The notes under the pieces are model-generated. The model saw only the letters and a list, made by a program, of their open reading frames with translations, did not search any database and was not told the DNA's origin. A DNA stretch of 64,000 nucleotides from Petrosia ficiformis (lineage: Eukaryota; Porifera; Demospongiae; Haplosclerida; Petrosiidae): the NCBI GenBank assembly GCA_947044365.1, contig OX345652.1, forward strand, positions 3,919,374 to 3,983,373. Direction: 5' to 3'. The translations under genes were made by a program, and so were the position numbers. Within the stretch, counting starts at the first letter, position 1; every line of letters begins with the position of its first letter. This document shows positions 45,492 to 52,544 of the stretch, piece by piece.

Positions 45492-48400
45492 TTATACACA
45501 CACACAAACAAATATAATAAATAGTGGAATTGTAACTACATGTATACAGTTATATAATTTATTTACATAGGTCACAGATGTAGCTTACGTTACTCAGCTC
45601 GTGTGCTAATTGGTTACCCAACCCTACACACCGTGAGTGAAACCATCCACCACACACCCCACAATCCAGCCATAATTCTTCTTCATCTGTTTCGTCTGAC
45701 CACGCCTCGGTACACACACCACAAATTTCAACATTTTCTTCTTCTACTCTTCTTTTCTTTGATCTATCACTCTTTCTTATTTGAATCTCTTGACCCTTCC
45801 TCTTTTTCATTCCCTTTAATTCTTGTTCCATTCTCTTTTGTTCTCTCTTCTCTAATCGTATGCGTTTTCTTTCTTCTTTTTCAGCTTCCTTTCTTTTCTT
45901 TTCATCTTCTATATTTTTCTGTCGTTGCAGAGCGTCTTCAGCAGTTAATGACTCTCCAAGTGATGCAATACTTCTATTTCTCGATGTTTTCATGGGAGGT
46001 GTTTGAGTTCTTAGAAATTCGGTGAAGTATTCTCGGAGAGCAGGAGTAGTGGTTGAAGTAGATGGTATGGAAGATGGTGTATTTCCATTAGTGGAATGTG
46101 GAGTGGAAAGGGGTGAAGATCTTTCATCATGGTTTTCTTCTGGTAACACTGTAGTGTGGTATTCTGGTAAATGATCTTGCGGTGACAGTGGTGACATTAT
46201 TGGTGTTAGAATTTCTGTAATCTCTTGTATATCATCTCCTAACAAATCTGTTAGAGATGGTGCAGTGGATGAAGAAGGTACATTATCTGTTAGAGATGGT
46301 GCAGTGGATGAAGAAGGTACATTATCATCTAAAACTGGTGATGGTACAGTGGAATTGGAGGACGACGATGTGCTGGTATGGAAGGGTACTGATGGTGCTA
46401 GCGAGTCAATAGATACTGCTTCCCTTGAGAATGGAATAATGCCAGCTTTTCTGAAGGCATTTTTGGCTGATGATGGTTTGAACGATTTCCATGCCTTTGT
46501 TATTAAGGAGGGGAAATCGCGTTTTGTAATGTACCTCCGGTTTGATAAAAAGAAGGCATGAGCCTCTCTATCGTAGGCTTCTTTGAGGGGTTTAAAGACA
46601 CCAAGGTCTAGAGGCTGGAGTACATGTGTGGTGTGTGCCGGTAGTTTGGCTATCTCTATTCCGTTGTCAGATGCCAACTTTAGTACGTTATACTGAATAT
46701 GGGACTTATGTCCATCGATGATTAGAACTACTGGTCTTTCATCAGGGAGCGATGGGATGAATGACATTTTGAGCCAATCCAGAAAATTGATCTCTGTCAT
46801 CCACCCCTTCTCTGATACACTGTATCGAGTTCCTAAAGGCCCCCCTTCAGTATAGTCACTCATAAGCCGCTGGCCGGTGTAAAGTATATACGGAGGCAAC
46901 AATTTACCATCTCCTGATATACACCCTTGGAGAGTGATATTTTCTTTACCTGTCCCACCTACTACATATTGAGGAGACTTGGCTCCCTTCTTACTCACAA
47001 CTCTTTGTGGCCTACCGCAAAGATTGAAACTTGTTTCATCGGCATTGTATATCCGTTCCGGATGATTAATGGTCCCTGTTTTCTCCAGGAGTGGCTTCAA
47101 AACATTGTAACACCAGTGGTCAATAATCTCAGGGGTGGTTGCCCTAGCCCTTGAAATTTGAAGAGATTGAGGTCTCCTCATCGATACCTCGGGGTTTCTT
47201 TTTAAAAACCCATTCCACCATCTCTTCCCTGGTATACCATTTGCTGGAAATAGATGTTTTTTGTTGTTTGCTTTGCAGTAATCGGCTACTAACCCCATCA
47301 CTTCCTTTTTTCCTATTCCGTACCCCCACTCCGAAAAGATCACACATGATTCAACTATTTCTTTCTCTTCCTCTCTAGATAGCCTACAAGGTCTACCTAT
47401 GGTTCTGCTTCTTACTTTATTTTTAACTCGATCATTAAGAGTCTGTCTTGGTATATTGAAAGCCTGAGCAGCCTTATATTGGGTCATTCTCCCACTCTCT
47501 ACTTCATCTAATGCTCTCTTCATATCTTCTTCTGTCCATCTCTTCTCTCTCCTGTTCTCTTTTGATGCCATTACTATCTATGTACATTAATTGTTTTTGA
47601 ATTTAGTATTTATCAGTATTAAAATATTAACTTACTTCTGTAAACTGTCTCTATAAAATAAGGAAATGCGCTTGCACCTGATTTATTTTATCGCGCGCTA
47701 TTGGTTTGAACCCTACATAAATTACATCATTTCGAAGCCCCAGACGCATACTTTTCAGGTATGAGACTTTCAAGTCGTTACGACGTATGGATCTATACTT
47801 ATTGGCGATAACAACAAAGGCTTTGTGGGACATAATTCCGGACGCAATTTAAATTTTTATATTGGTAAGTATACATGTCCGGACTTACGTGACGTCCGAA
47901 ATTACGTGACTTTACTATATATAATTATATATATATATATAATTATATAAATACATGTGAGGTTACTATAATTGATTTTAACAGTACAAATAGTTAATCA
48001 AATAGTTCATTTCATTGTGTAATGAATTGTGTACTAGAGTGATATATATAGAAACAATCTGTTTCTGTTTTTCCAGTGTGACAAAAAAAATGATTACACT
48101 CTGTACAGTACCATGGTGTATCCCTACGAACTTGTGGTTTATTTATGTTCCAACAGTAGTAACATCTGCCATGTGGCCTCTGTGACTGTCCTTGATCATA
48201 GATCTTTTTCAAAGGAATGTAAAGAAGTGATTAAATACTTCTAATGCAGATGTTTCTACTTGGAACTGAGGACCTGCAGTTAGATTATAAGGTTGGATGG
48301 TAACTGGTTGAAGTAATGTTGACCAATTTTTGGGAGGAATACCTGTGTTTATTCTGTGTTGTTTTTGTTTCGGTGTACTTGTATGCACAGGAGTTGATGA

Positions 48401-51400
48401 CAGAGGAGGTATAGCTGATGTAGATAGAATAGGTGCAGCTGTTGAGGATATAGTTGTTGAAGATGGAGTTGACGACAGAGAAAGTATAGCTGATGGAGGT
48501 GCAGCTGTTGAAAATGGATGGAGTGCAGCTGTTGAAGACGTAAGAGATATAGTAGAAGGTGGAGGAAGATGCAGGGGTGAAAGCTCAGTTTGAAGTAATG
48601 ACTCAGGTTCAGTTGGAGTTCTTGGTGTAGCTACAGAGTCAGTGGAAGATGTACCAGGTGCTAGCGAAGACATATTTTCATCATCGGGAACATCAGGACT
48701 AATGCACAAATCTTCAAAGTCGTCATCACTTCCTTCCATCATGGGGTCATCAAAATCACTATCCAGCATCCTCAGAACATCACTTGTTTCATATCTAGCT
48801 CTTTTTGCTGTCATTACTATTATTACTAAAATATGTTAAATTTTATGCTGTAATAATAATAAAATATTAAGCTACTGTACCGCACGTGCTGGACATAAAA
48901 AAAAGACCGTCTTTTCTTATGGTAAGCCCCTATATAAAGTACATATGTTATGTAGCTTAGGAACCCCTCTATGACATTTCCAAATATCAGGGCCCTACTA
49001 GCTACAGTATTTGAGATATACCCGTGAACGTTTCATGTTTTGTGGAGACGCGATTTGGCGTCATTGGCGTTTCAGAGCAATTCTGTACATGACGCCAATT
49101 GGCGTAATTGGCTGTTAATCGGTTAACATACACACAAAAGATGAAAAGAACAAGAATGATAAATATATGAAAATGGTGCAAATAAAAAAATTGTTGGTCA
49201 TTCCAAATTAAAGTTATGGTCATTTTTTCTGAGGTCACGGTCAATGTGAATGATGACATTCAATTTCAATGTTTGCTAACATACAGTACTTAGTACACAC
49301 CATAATATACAATACTTAAATAAAGCCATATAAGAACATCCAAAAATAATATATATACATATAATTATTAATTATACAACGGTATTATTAATTATAACTA
49401 CCTCTATTGAGGACACCCCTGTATTAAGGACACTTAAAAATGTCCCAAAGTGTGCTTTATAATATAAATCCACTCCTTTAATCAGGACACATATATTTGT
49501 CCCAAGGGTGTCCGGAATAGAGGGGTTCTATTGTATAATGATTATTATACATGTATACATTAATTATTAATTATAACTATATTATATAACGGAGAAATGC
49601 TGTTTCAATTATGGGTTCGGCCCCTACTAATCAATCTGACTTAATTTAATTTATTATTATTATTATTATTATTATTTATTTGTTCTTTTTTTTTATATAC
49701 AATATATAACTGTATTATCACCTATTATAATATAATTATAAACAATTTAATTACATTAATTAATTTATACATTGTTTTCTACCAAAACAATTAGGCAGTC
49801 AGGATTGTGGAAACATTGAGCCAACTGCCAGACATTTTGACCTATTTTCATCACTCTTGTCCTGCTCCCCATATACTTTATAAAGTTTAGTTTCAATTTA
49901 CCGGACATTCACTAGATTTATCGGACAATGTCCTGCATGTCTGGCTGTTTCCACGCCACTGTATGAGGTGATTGCAGTTTATAAAGCAACTCATATGCAT
50001 TCCTCATCCATACTGGAGTCATACAATGCAATACATGTACATGTACATATACATCTTACAATAATGTAATACCTCAGTTTCCACTTCTTTTCTTGATCGT
50101 TCCTTTTTCGATTTCTTTAACATGGCAATGAGATTACTCAAACCTTTAAAAAAAATGCCATACACTCAAATGACTCAATGTTATGTACTTAGCAATTTTT
50201 AAATGCTAGAATTTAGTATGCACAAATCACCTAATAATTACGCCCAATTTGATCCTCACCTTGTCTTCTCAAGTCTTCTTCTTGAGCTTCTAATCTCTTT
50301 TGTTTCAACTCTCGTTCTAGAACAGTCCAACTACCCCAAACTTCAAGTGCCCTGCATGTATAAGATATCCACATCATGACAATAGTTAGTAGAAGTGTTT
50401 CAATGTATTAGTCAGTGAACAGATTGTTCCATTGATACATAAATATACCATATTGAATATATCCACACATACGCACACATATTCATATATAATGAACACA
50501 CACACACACACACACACACTTCTTCTTCTTCTGCCTTTATTCATATGAATGGTACAGGCCACACTGGTAGAGATAAAAATGCCATTTTATGGTTTTGGAT
50601 GGGATGAAGAAAACTTCTCGCAATTCCTCAGACCTTGAGGTCTAAAACTTCTTCCACAGAACTGACATGTCACTGATGTCATTGCAAATGCACTGTGTTT
50701 CTGCCGCCTGTGGTTCACCAGGCCTGCCCTACTTTGAGCTAAAAAACCACATCCACTCTCGGGGCATATCCTGTTCTCTCTCTCACACACACACACACAT
50801 ACACATACAAACACACACCTCTGTTCTATATCAGATTTCAAATAACATTTAATAGTTCTATTAGGTTCATTGGATACTTCATCATGAGCATTACGAATGG
50901 TTCGTGTCGGAAGACCTTCAAGATCCCTAAAAAAATATAGAATTACAATTATTTCTACAGTCATGTGGTCATGTATTTGACTCACTCTGTTTCCAATAGA
51001 TAATCTGTCATAGCACGAGATGCAGTAACGAATGTGTTTTGCCAATATAAATGAGAACCAGCAGTATATTCATTAGAAGAATTGCCTATAATAGCATAGA
51101 CTGTAATTCACATTGCATTTTACAATACATGTACATGTAAGCAAATTGACTATTTTTTTGGATAATAATTTTTTATCAAATATTTAAATTTGGGCTTGTG
51201 TTTCATGTGACCACATGAAATAATTAGAGTATATATGGTACTATATACAATGCTATGATAGAAACTTGAAAGCTGAAATTCGGTATCCGTGATGAGGTTT
51301 TACACACACCAAATTTCATTGGCTTCCTGTACATAACTATAGTGAAACCCCTCTATTGAGGACACAGTCGAAATGAGGACACCCCTTCATTGAGGACACT

Positions 51401-52239
51401 TGCAAATGTCCCATACTATATAAATCCATTCCTGCAATGAGGACACCCCTGTAATCGGGACACTTCCATTTGTTCCAAAGGTGTTTGGAATAGAGGGGTT
51501 CTACTGTATTGACCATAATTAGAATGAGCATTTAATATGTAGCATTTCAGTAAAAATTACTGTTACAAAAATCGTGCTACTTCCACACAAAAATTGATAC
51601 ATTATTAGCAGTGAATATTCAAACAGCAAAATATGCCAACTTTTGGATGTGTATTGCAAATCTACATCGTAACACTGATAGCTATACTGCCTAAAATGTA
51701 TGGAAGTATGAAATGAATAGTACATGCTTGCTAGTCTCATTCCCAGTCCATCTAGCCACACATCTACCAACACCCTGTTAATTGATGCATCGAGTGAATG
51801 GATTGATAATTAGACACATACATGGATGGATGGTTTAATGAGTAGGTGGACTTATTAACATAATCATTACCTCTATACCTTTATTATTAATAGATTGATT
51901 ATCTTGTGTGTAAAAGGTGTGTTGAGTGTTAATGGTTCGTATGCTATAATTATAAAAAGCAGAGACTATGGAGTGACGTCTACCCCTCATTAGAGCAGTT
52001 GCAGTGTCTAATGTTACTTTTCTTGTACATCGTAACAAACCTATGTAAAAAAATATGTAATTCACTACATTTACAATAATTTTCTCCTAGCAGTCATAAA
52101 TTGTACTAATAATTATCTTAAACTGTGTGAATTCTTCTGTAGTACTCTAAATTAACAATTTTTTTCAGAATTGTATATTTCATTGTATTATGAGTACCTA
52201 CTTACCAATGCATTTCCAACACACTCTCAATGCAGACAT
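32975..52239 (-). CDS. SLC30A9: SLC30A9 (ZnT9) zinc transporter / nuclear coactivator homologue, 19 exons
   Basis: Exons (minus strand): 52206-52239, 51879-52040, 50986-51085, 50819-50926, 50260-50351, 50073-50143, 39945-40018, 39326-39428, 39157-39212, 38967-39102, 38384-38423, 38231-38302, 37452-37601, 37027-37087, 36264-36326, 35838-35869, 34911-35008, 34293-34406, 32975-33019. All joins are GT-AG and phases agree. The sum is 1611 nt (536 residues; human about 568). Recognised motifs in order: ALEVWGS, AKVVFYAIL, WYTGSAAMMSEAIHSLAD (TM2 metal-site His/Asp), YGFSRARYIYSLISGVGIFF, RDPTAVAVLLEDSAAVSG, TGNPVYDALGS, VRFKAEINFDG, HVVDTLGSEVDRIE and the terminal HPEVRHVDLEIL. The basic N-terminus (MSALRVCWKC, RCTRKVTL) fits a mitochondrial presequence, as known for ZnT9. 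Exon 2 may instead end at 51871, but only the 51879 donor keeps phase. Intron 6 is 10 kb and filled with transposons. Confidence 0.93.
33385..33680. repeat. Three-copy tandem repeat, about 110-bp unit
   Basis: Three successive copies of a unit containing ggatggctctttagataaga and actacataatcataaa, in SLC30A9 intron 18. Confidence 0.8.
33691..33805 (+). mobile_element. tRNA-derived SINE, copy 1
   Basis: Has a tRNA-like A box (cctcagatggtaagagtg), a degraded B box (ggtcctgatcgaatt) and a tail (ttctttatgtctgcatatca) shared with copies at 38050 and 58862. In an intron of SLC30A9. Confidence 0.65.
34447..34632 (-). mobile_element. MITE family 1, copy c
   Basis: Reverse orientation relative to copies a and b. 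Contains gttacagtataatcattatg and ends aatatgaacagactttagta. Confidence 0.75.
34785..34882. repeat. (ATCC)n-type microsatellite
   Basis: Runs of catccattcatccattaatc in SLC30A9 intron 17. Confidence 0.9.
35284..35690. repeat. 10-bp minisatellite, about 40 units
   Basis: Unit agttacatac with variants agttgcatac and agtaacatac, lying between SLC30A9 exons 16 and 17. Confidence 0.95.
36435..36712. repeat. Low-complexity TACATG/ATAC tract
   Basis: Alternating purine-pyrimidine repeats (tacatgtacatg, catacataca, atatatat). Frames opened by it are not genes. Confidence 0.85.
36714..36933 (+). mobile_element. MITE family 2, copy a
   Basis: About 220 bp, including tcagagattttgataag, gttaatgctgttagtgacaa and ttgggccaatggtgcacc. 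It is shared with 56160-56378 and 59562-59785. Confidence 0.8.
38050..38175 (+). mobile_element. tRNA-derived SINE, copy 2
   Basis: A box tggctgagatagtaagagtg, B box ctgggtttgatcc and the shared middle tatcagaaggtcctggg. The tail matches the other copies. No acceptor-stem pairing of an intact tRNA was seen. Confidence 0.7.
38565..38866. mobile_element. Possible MITE with ATCGG-rich ends
   Basis: Inverted-repeat-like ends (ctgataatcggattggtaat at the left; accgatattctgata on the opposite strand at the right) in SLC30A9 intron 10. No second copy is in the window. Confidence 0.4.
38876..38912 (-). repeat. Partial duplicate of SLC30A9 exon 10 3' end with donor
   Basis: Resembles 38962-39000 (acttacag, then ggtagaaattctagagtggg) and keeps a GTAAGT donor on the minus strand. 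It lies about 90 bp downstream of the true exon 10 donor. Confidence 0.6.
40105..40290. repeat. Foldback segment
   Basis: Holds a perfect 24-bp palindrome (ggttgatatt/aatatcaacc, about 40180-40203) and outer inverted words gagattcata (near 40111) and tatgaatctc (near 40266). Confidence 0.65.
40299..40414. repeat. Long hairpin, 39-bp arms with nested inner palindrome
   Basis: Arms 40299-40337 and 40376-40414 pair with three mismatches. Inside, gatatcaccc and gggtgatatc form a second stem. Probably a foldback MITE or its end, in SLC30A9 intron 6. Confidence 0.8.
40849..43797 (+). CDS. Transposase-like protein, CxxH-type core and C-terminal Tudor-like domain
   Basis: 982 codons, open throughout. 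A likely 5' UTR intron (40760-40814, GTAAGT to CGTAG) precedes the ATG. N-terminal about 125 residues have no recognised fold. Residues of about 145-260 are a Lys/Gln/Leu-rich coiled coil. The candidate catalytic core has LQSDGTTKYG (Asp near 344), TMSDRHA (Asp near 416), FCGLHYL (the C-x2-H motif of several DDE superfamilies, near 461) and NVAPERDFAMLDRLLREKPN (Glu near 724), which resembles the hAT-like C-terminal ERxF segment. A second helical basic region (about 775-880) is followed by a last 60 residues (GRRIKH, VWFDGRV, LFEVIYEEDE) that look like a Tudor or other Royal-family barrel. No lesions are seen. A domesticated gene is conceivable, but the TIRs and target duplication favour a recent element. 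Confidence 0.7.
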   Translation: MAAVSSEVTLLGSECAKYGLTSSDILGGRVKEIPNVTNQLILELLRFKDATPSCSYRMLFDWLKMIYGSRWPHENAPTLAVVTKSIERLKRQHDKLKKKRDSKAKRVEISDFLQEVYVLPKLGLCRGILRQFAPPRAPTIDKSSQKVMELRQKLYAVTRNTGKRLKRQESIIRDQKKVIKQHEKKLNQTSVQLTVLRKKLNAVNHRVGYWKKQAGEMQKLYSTQNKQLQGEIKLLKEKINSLDLELSETIESTIDTTIKTFEGGKYTDDVRACVYELLSLNVGVRNVAPVIRCVLSSLAHKSVDRLPSYGLTCQMILESLAVVQAQLGEALSETHGYTTLQSDGTTKYGQHYAALDVQDSSTTYSLGLRQVFSGSSVDTLETLKEILHDVDAVQLQLGKKAVSSKIVMKIKNTMSDRHAAEKAFNELLHDFRADILPTIAENWSNMTDEEKEQLTRINNFFCGLHYLVGLADSAEEALKQWEAQCFNDTVTSSGTQRLVRTACKAFHHRGSQQSGCSASFHTYLQRHGIHKVPLAAFIGNRFNILFYDAAGVYYLKNHMIEYIESAHGQQANRLLQSVLDDLKQSVYISGCRALGLIDKVVTGPLWRKLEESNISVLDMGSYYTEMKARFDSWSTDSRAFVEGTACITSDIPIHKDDVWSALVANNDVTDIMTLEALQILFSSFSITTQRLLIDHLPDGIYSSFNNDLREEVASVPTTNVAPERDFAMLDRLLREKPNATTIALESMILYSHNKTSNWLDQKASEEKEILHKAVRTLAPVIRKKFKERREEIEARAAAALEKKQEEIQRKHLQAVKEKEMLTKKIEKLRLWTCRADVTNGLAQFSRKRDKLQALKLQIKFRDKVLNQTHSDRSLFRFSHKGKQHTVVQLTENLCQLLGDSGALSSDQEDTSPSLEMIMIQPELLIGRRIKHRFNIDKKLVWFDGRVTKMDKDTGLFEVIYEEDEVCQFDLLEDVENGDLQVF
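43886..44338 (-). CDS. Second transposon gene, two exons, 102 residues
   Basis: Exon 1 is 44267-44338 (MADNLKATNDECQAELREED), ending at GTAAGA. Exon 2 is 43886-44122, after a pyrimidine-rich TTTCTACTAG acceptor, reading YTAEKIHCVWLSDGE to QLQDRN-stop. Both phases are 0. It converges on the transposase gene from the other end of the element. The protein has no motif I recognise. It could be an accessory or DNA-binding factor, and is a prediction from splice signals only. Confidence 0.55.
44987..47915 (-). mobile_element. pogo/Tigger-type Tc1-mariner element, apparently complete
   Basis: Perfect 23-bp terminal inverted repeats starting GTAAAGTCACGTAATTTCGG at 44987 and ending complementarily at 47915, within TA-rich flanks (TA target). 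Shorter copies of the TAATTCCGGA word occur inside both ends (45199, 45221, 47832), probably extra transposase sites. One intact gene fills the interior. Confidence 0.88.
45559..47571 (-). CDS. pogo-type transposase with C-terminal PHD finger
   Basis: 670 codons without lesions, from MASKENRREKRWTEEDMKRA. In order: a Pipsqueak/CENP-B-type helix-turn-helix (about 10-55, TQYKAAQAFNIPRQTLNDRV); a second Tc5/CENP-B HTH (about 60-145, GYGIGKKEV, IPGKRWWNGFLKRNPEVS); a DDE_1 catalytic domain with IYNADETSFNL, VVLIIDGHKSHI and HVLQPLDLGVFKPLK, supplying the three acidic residues. A Ser/Pro/Thr-rich linker follows, with a 20-residue duplication (VPSSSTAPSLTD twice), then a Lys/Arg-rich coil and a PHD finger (CGVC...LDCGVCGGWFHSRC...CDLC). 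Nuclear DNA transposase; the PHD could direct it to modified chromatin (inference). Confidence 0.9.
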   Translation of the reverse strand: MASKENRREKRWTEEDMKRALDEVESGRMTQYKAAQAFNIPRQTLNDRVKNKVRSRTIGRPCRLSREEEKEIVESCVIFSEWGYGIGKKEVMGLVADYCKANNKKHLFPANGIPGKRWWNGFLKRNPEVSMRRPQSLQISRARATTPEIIDHWCYNVLKPLLEKTGTINHPERIYNADETSFNLCGRPQRVVSKKGAKSPQYVVGGTGKENITLQGCISGDGKLLPPYILYTGQRLMSDYTEGGPLGTRYSVSEKGWMTEINFLDWLKMSFIPSLPDERPVVLIIDGHKSHIQYNVLKLASDNGIEIAKLPAHTTHVLQPLDLGVFKPLKEAYDREAHAFFLSNRRYITKRDFPSLITKAWKSFKPSSAKNAFRKAGIIPFSREAVSIDSLAPSVPFHTSTSSSSNSTVPSPVLDDNVPSSSTAPSLTDNVPSSSTAPSLTDLLGDDIQEITEILTPIMSPLSPQDHLPEYHTTVLPEENHDERSSPLSTPHSTNGNTPSSIPSTSTTTPALREYFTEFLRTQTPPMKTSRNRSIASLGESLTAEDALQRQKNIEDEKKRKEAEKEERKRIRLEKREQKRMEQELKGMKKRKGQEIQIRKSDRSKKRRVEEENVEICGVCTEAWSDETDEEELWLDCGVCGGWFHSRCVGLGNQLAHELSNVSYICDLCK
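48012..48814 (-). pseudogene. piggyBac transposase remnant: N-terminus and zinc ribbon without catalytic core
   Basis: From MTAKRARYETSDVLRMLDSD an acidic, then Ser/Thr/Pro-rich N-terminus runs 201 codons to the start of the transposase domain (ALEVFNHFFTF), then stops. In an overlapping -1 frame (48212) the sequence resumes at KKIYDQGQSQ and encodes the C-terminal Cys-rich zinc ribbon (CYYCWNINK...WYCTEC...HFFCH) to a stop at 48012. The DDD catalytic core is missing; the join lies near 48210. A truncated product could still bind element ends but not cut. Confidence 0.8.
49400..49535 (+). mobile_element. MITE family 3, copy a
   Basis: Palindromic ends cctctattgaggacacc and ggaatagaggggttcta. 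It shares its layout with 51341-51511. Confidence 0.75.
50517..50790 (-). mobile_element. 3' fragment of a non-LTR retrotransposon
   Basis: The minus strand encodes a C2H2-like finger (CPESGCGFLAQSRAGLVNHR then QKH), then CQFCGRSFRPQGLRN, as in C-termini of LINE reverse transcriptases. It ends in a GAA-type tail (50519-50531). 5'-truncated, in SLC30A9 intron 4. Confidence 0.55.
51341..51511 (+). mobile_element. MITE family 3, copy b
   Basis: Runs from tagtgaaacccctctattga to gaatagaggggttctactgt, in SLC30A9 intron 2. Confidence 0.75.
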
Positions 52240-52544
52240 ATTAACCACACCCATTAAAACAAATTTTGTTTTGATAATGTATCAATTTTTGTAATGAAAG
52301 CTGACTTGGTGACGTCATACATTGAACGAGAATTATCCTGCATCTCAAACAACACACCTTATTATCTTTAAACTGTTTGTACCATTATACCATACATCTA
52401 ATCACAAATAAAATTCAGCCATTTTGTTGTTCACAGTGTGAGCATTTTACTAATGTACAATCAAGCTGTTAGACTTTGCCATCAGCTGAGTTATATTTAG
52501 TAGAAAACCTGATAGTGAGGCTCACCTACCTCCATGTTCATCTC
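52240..52544. promoter_or_regulatory. Shared SLC30A9/ubinuclein promoter with CRE
   Basis: The two genes diverge from this 305-bp interval. It contains a perfect palindromic CRE (TGACGTCA, 52310-52317) and a YY1-like site (agccattttg, about 52416). No TATA box is placed convincingly. Confidence 0.6.

Larger units (their letters stand above)
44612..49122 (-). mobile_element. piggyBac derivative, internally deleted, carrying a pogo insertion
   Basis: TTAA at 44608-44611 and 49123-49126 flank perfect inverted ends, CCGATTAACAGC (44612-44623) and its complement (49111-49122), the piggyBac signature. Without the pogo insert it is about 1.6 kb. It keeps only the N- and C-terminal coding parts of the transposase. 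Confidence 0.88.
40551..49260 (+). mobile_element. MITE family 1, copy d, split by two larger insertions
   Basis: Three fragments, 40551-40638, 44552-44611 and 49123-49260, read in order as one MITE: tatagtgtatagtttaatg, then taatacatgattatactgaa, then attccaaattaaagttatgg. They were separated by the transposon at 40639-44551 and the piggyBac derivative at 44612-49122. Confidence 0.82.

Noticed and set aside
45603..46561. Plus-strand frames opposite the pogo transposase
   Set aside because: Shadows of the Ser/Pro- and Lys-rich coding strand; the minus-strand frame has all catalytic motifs.
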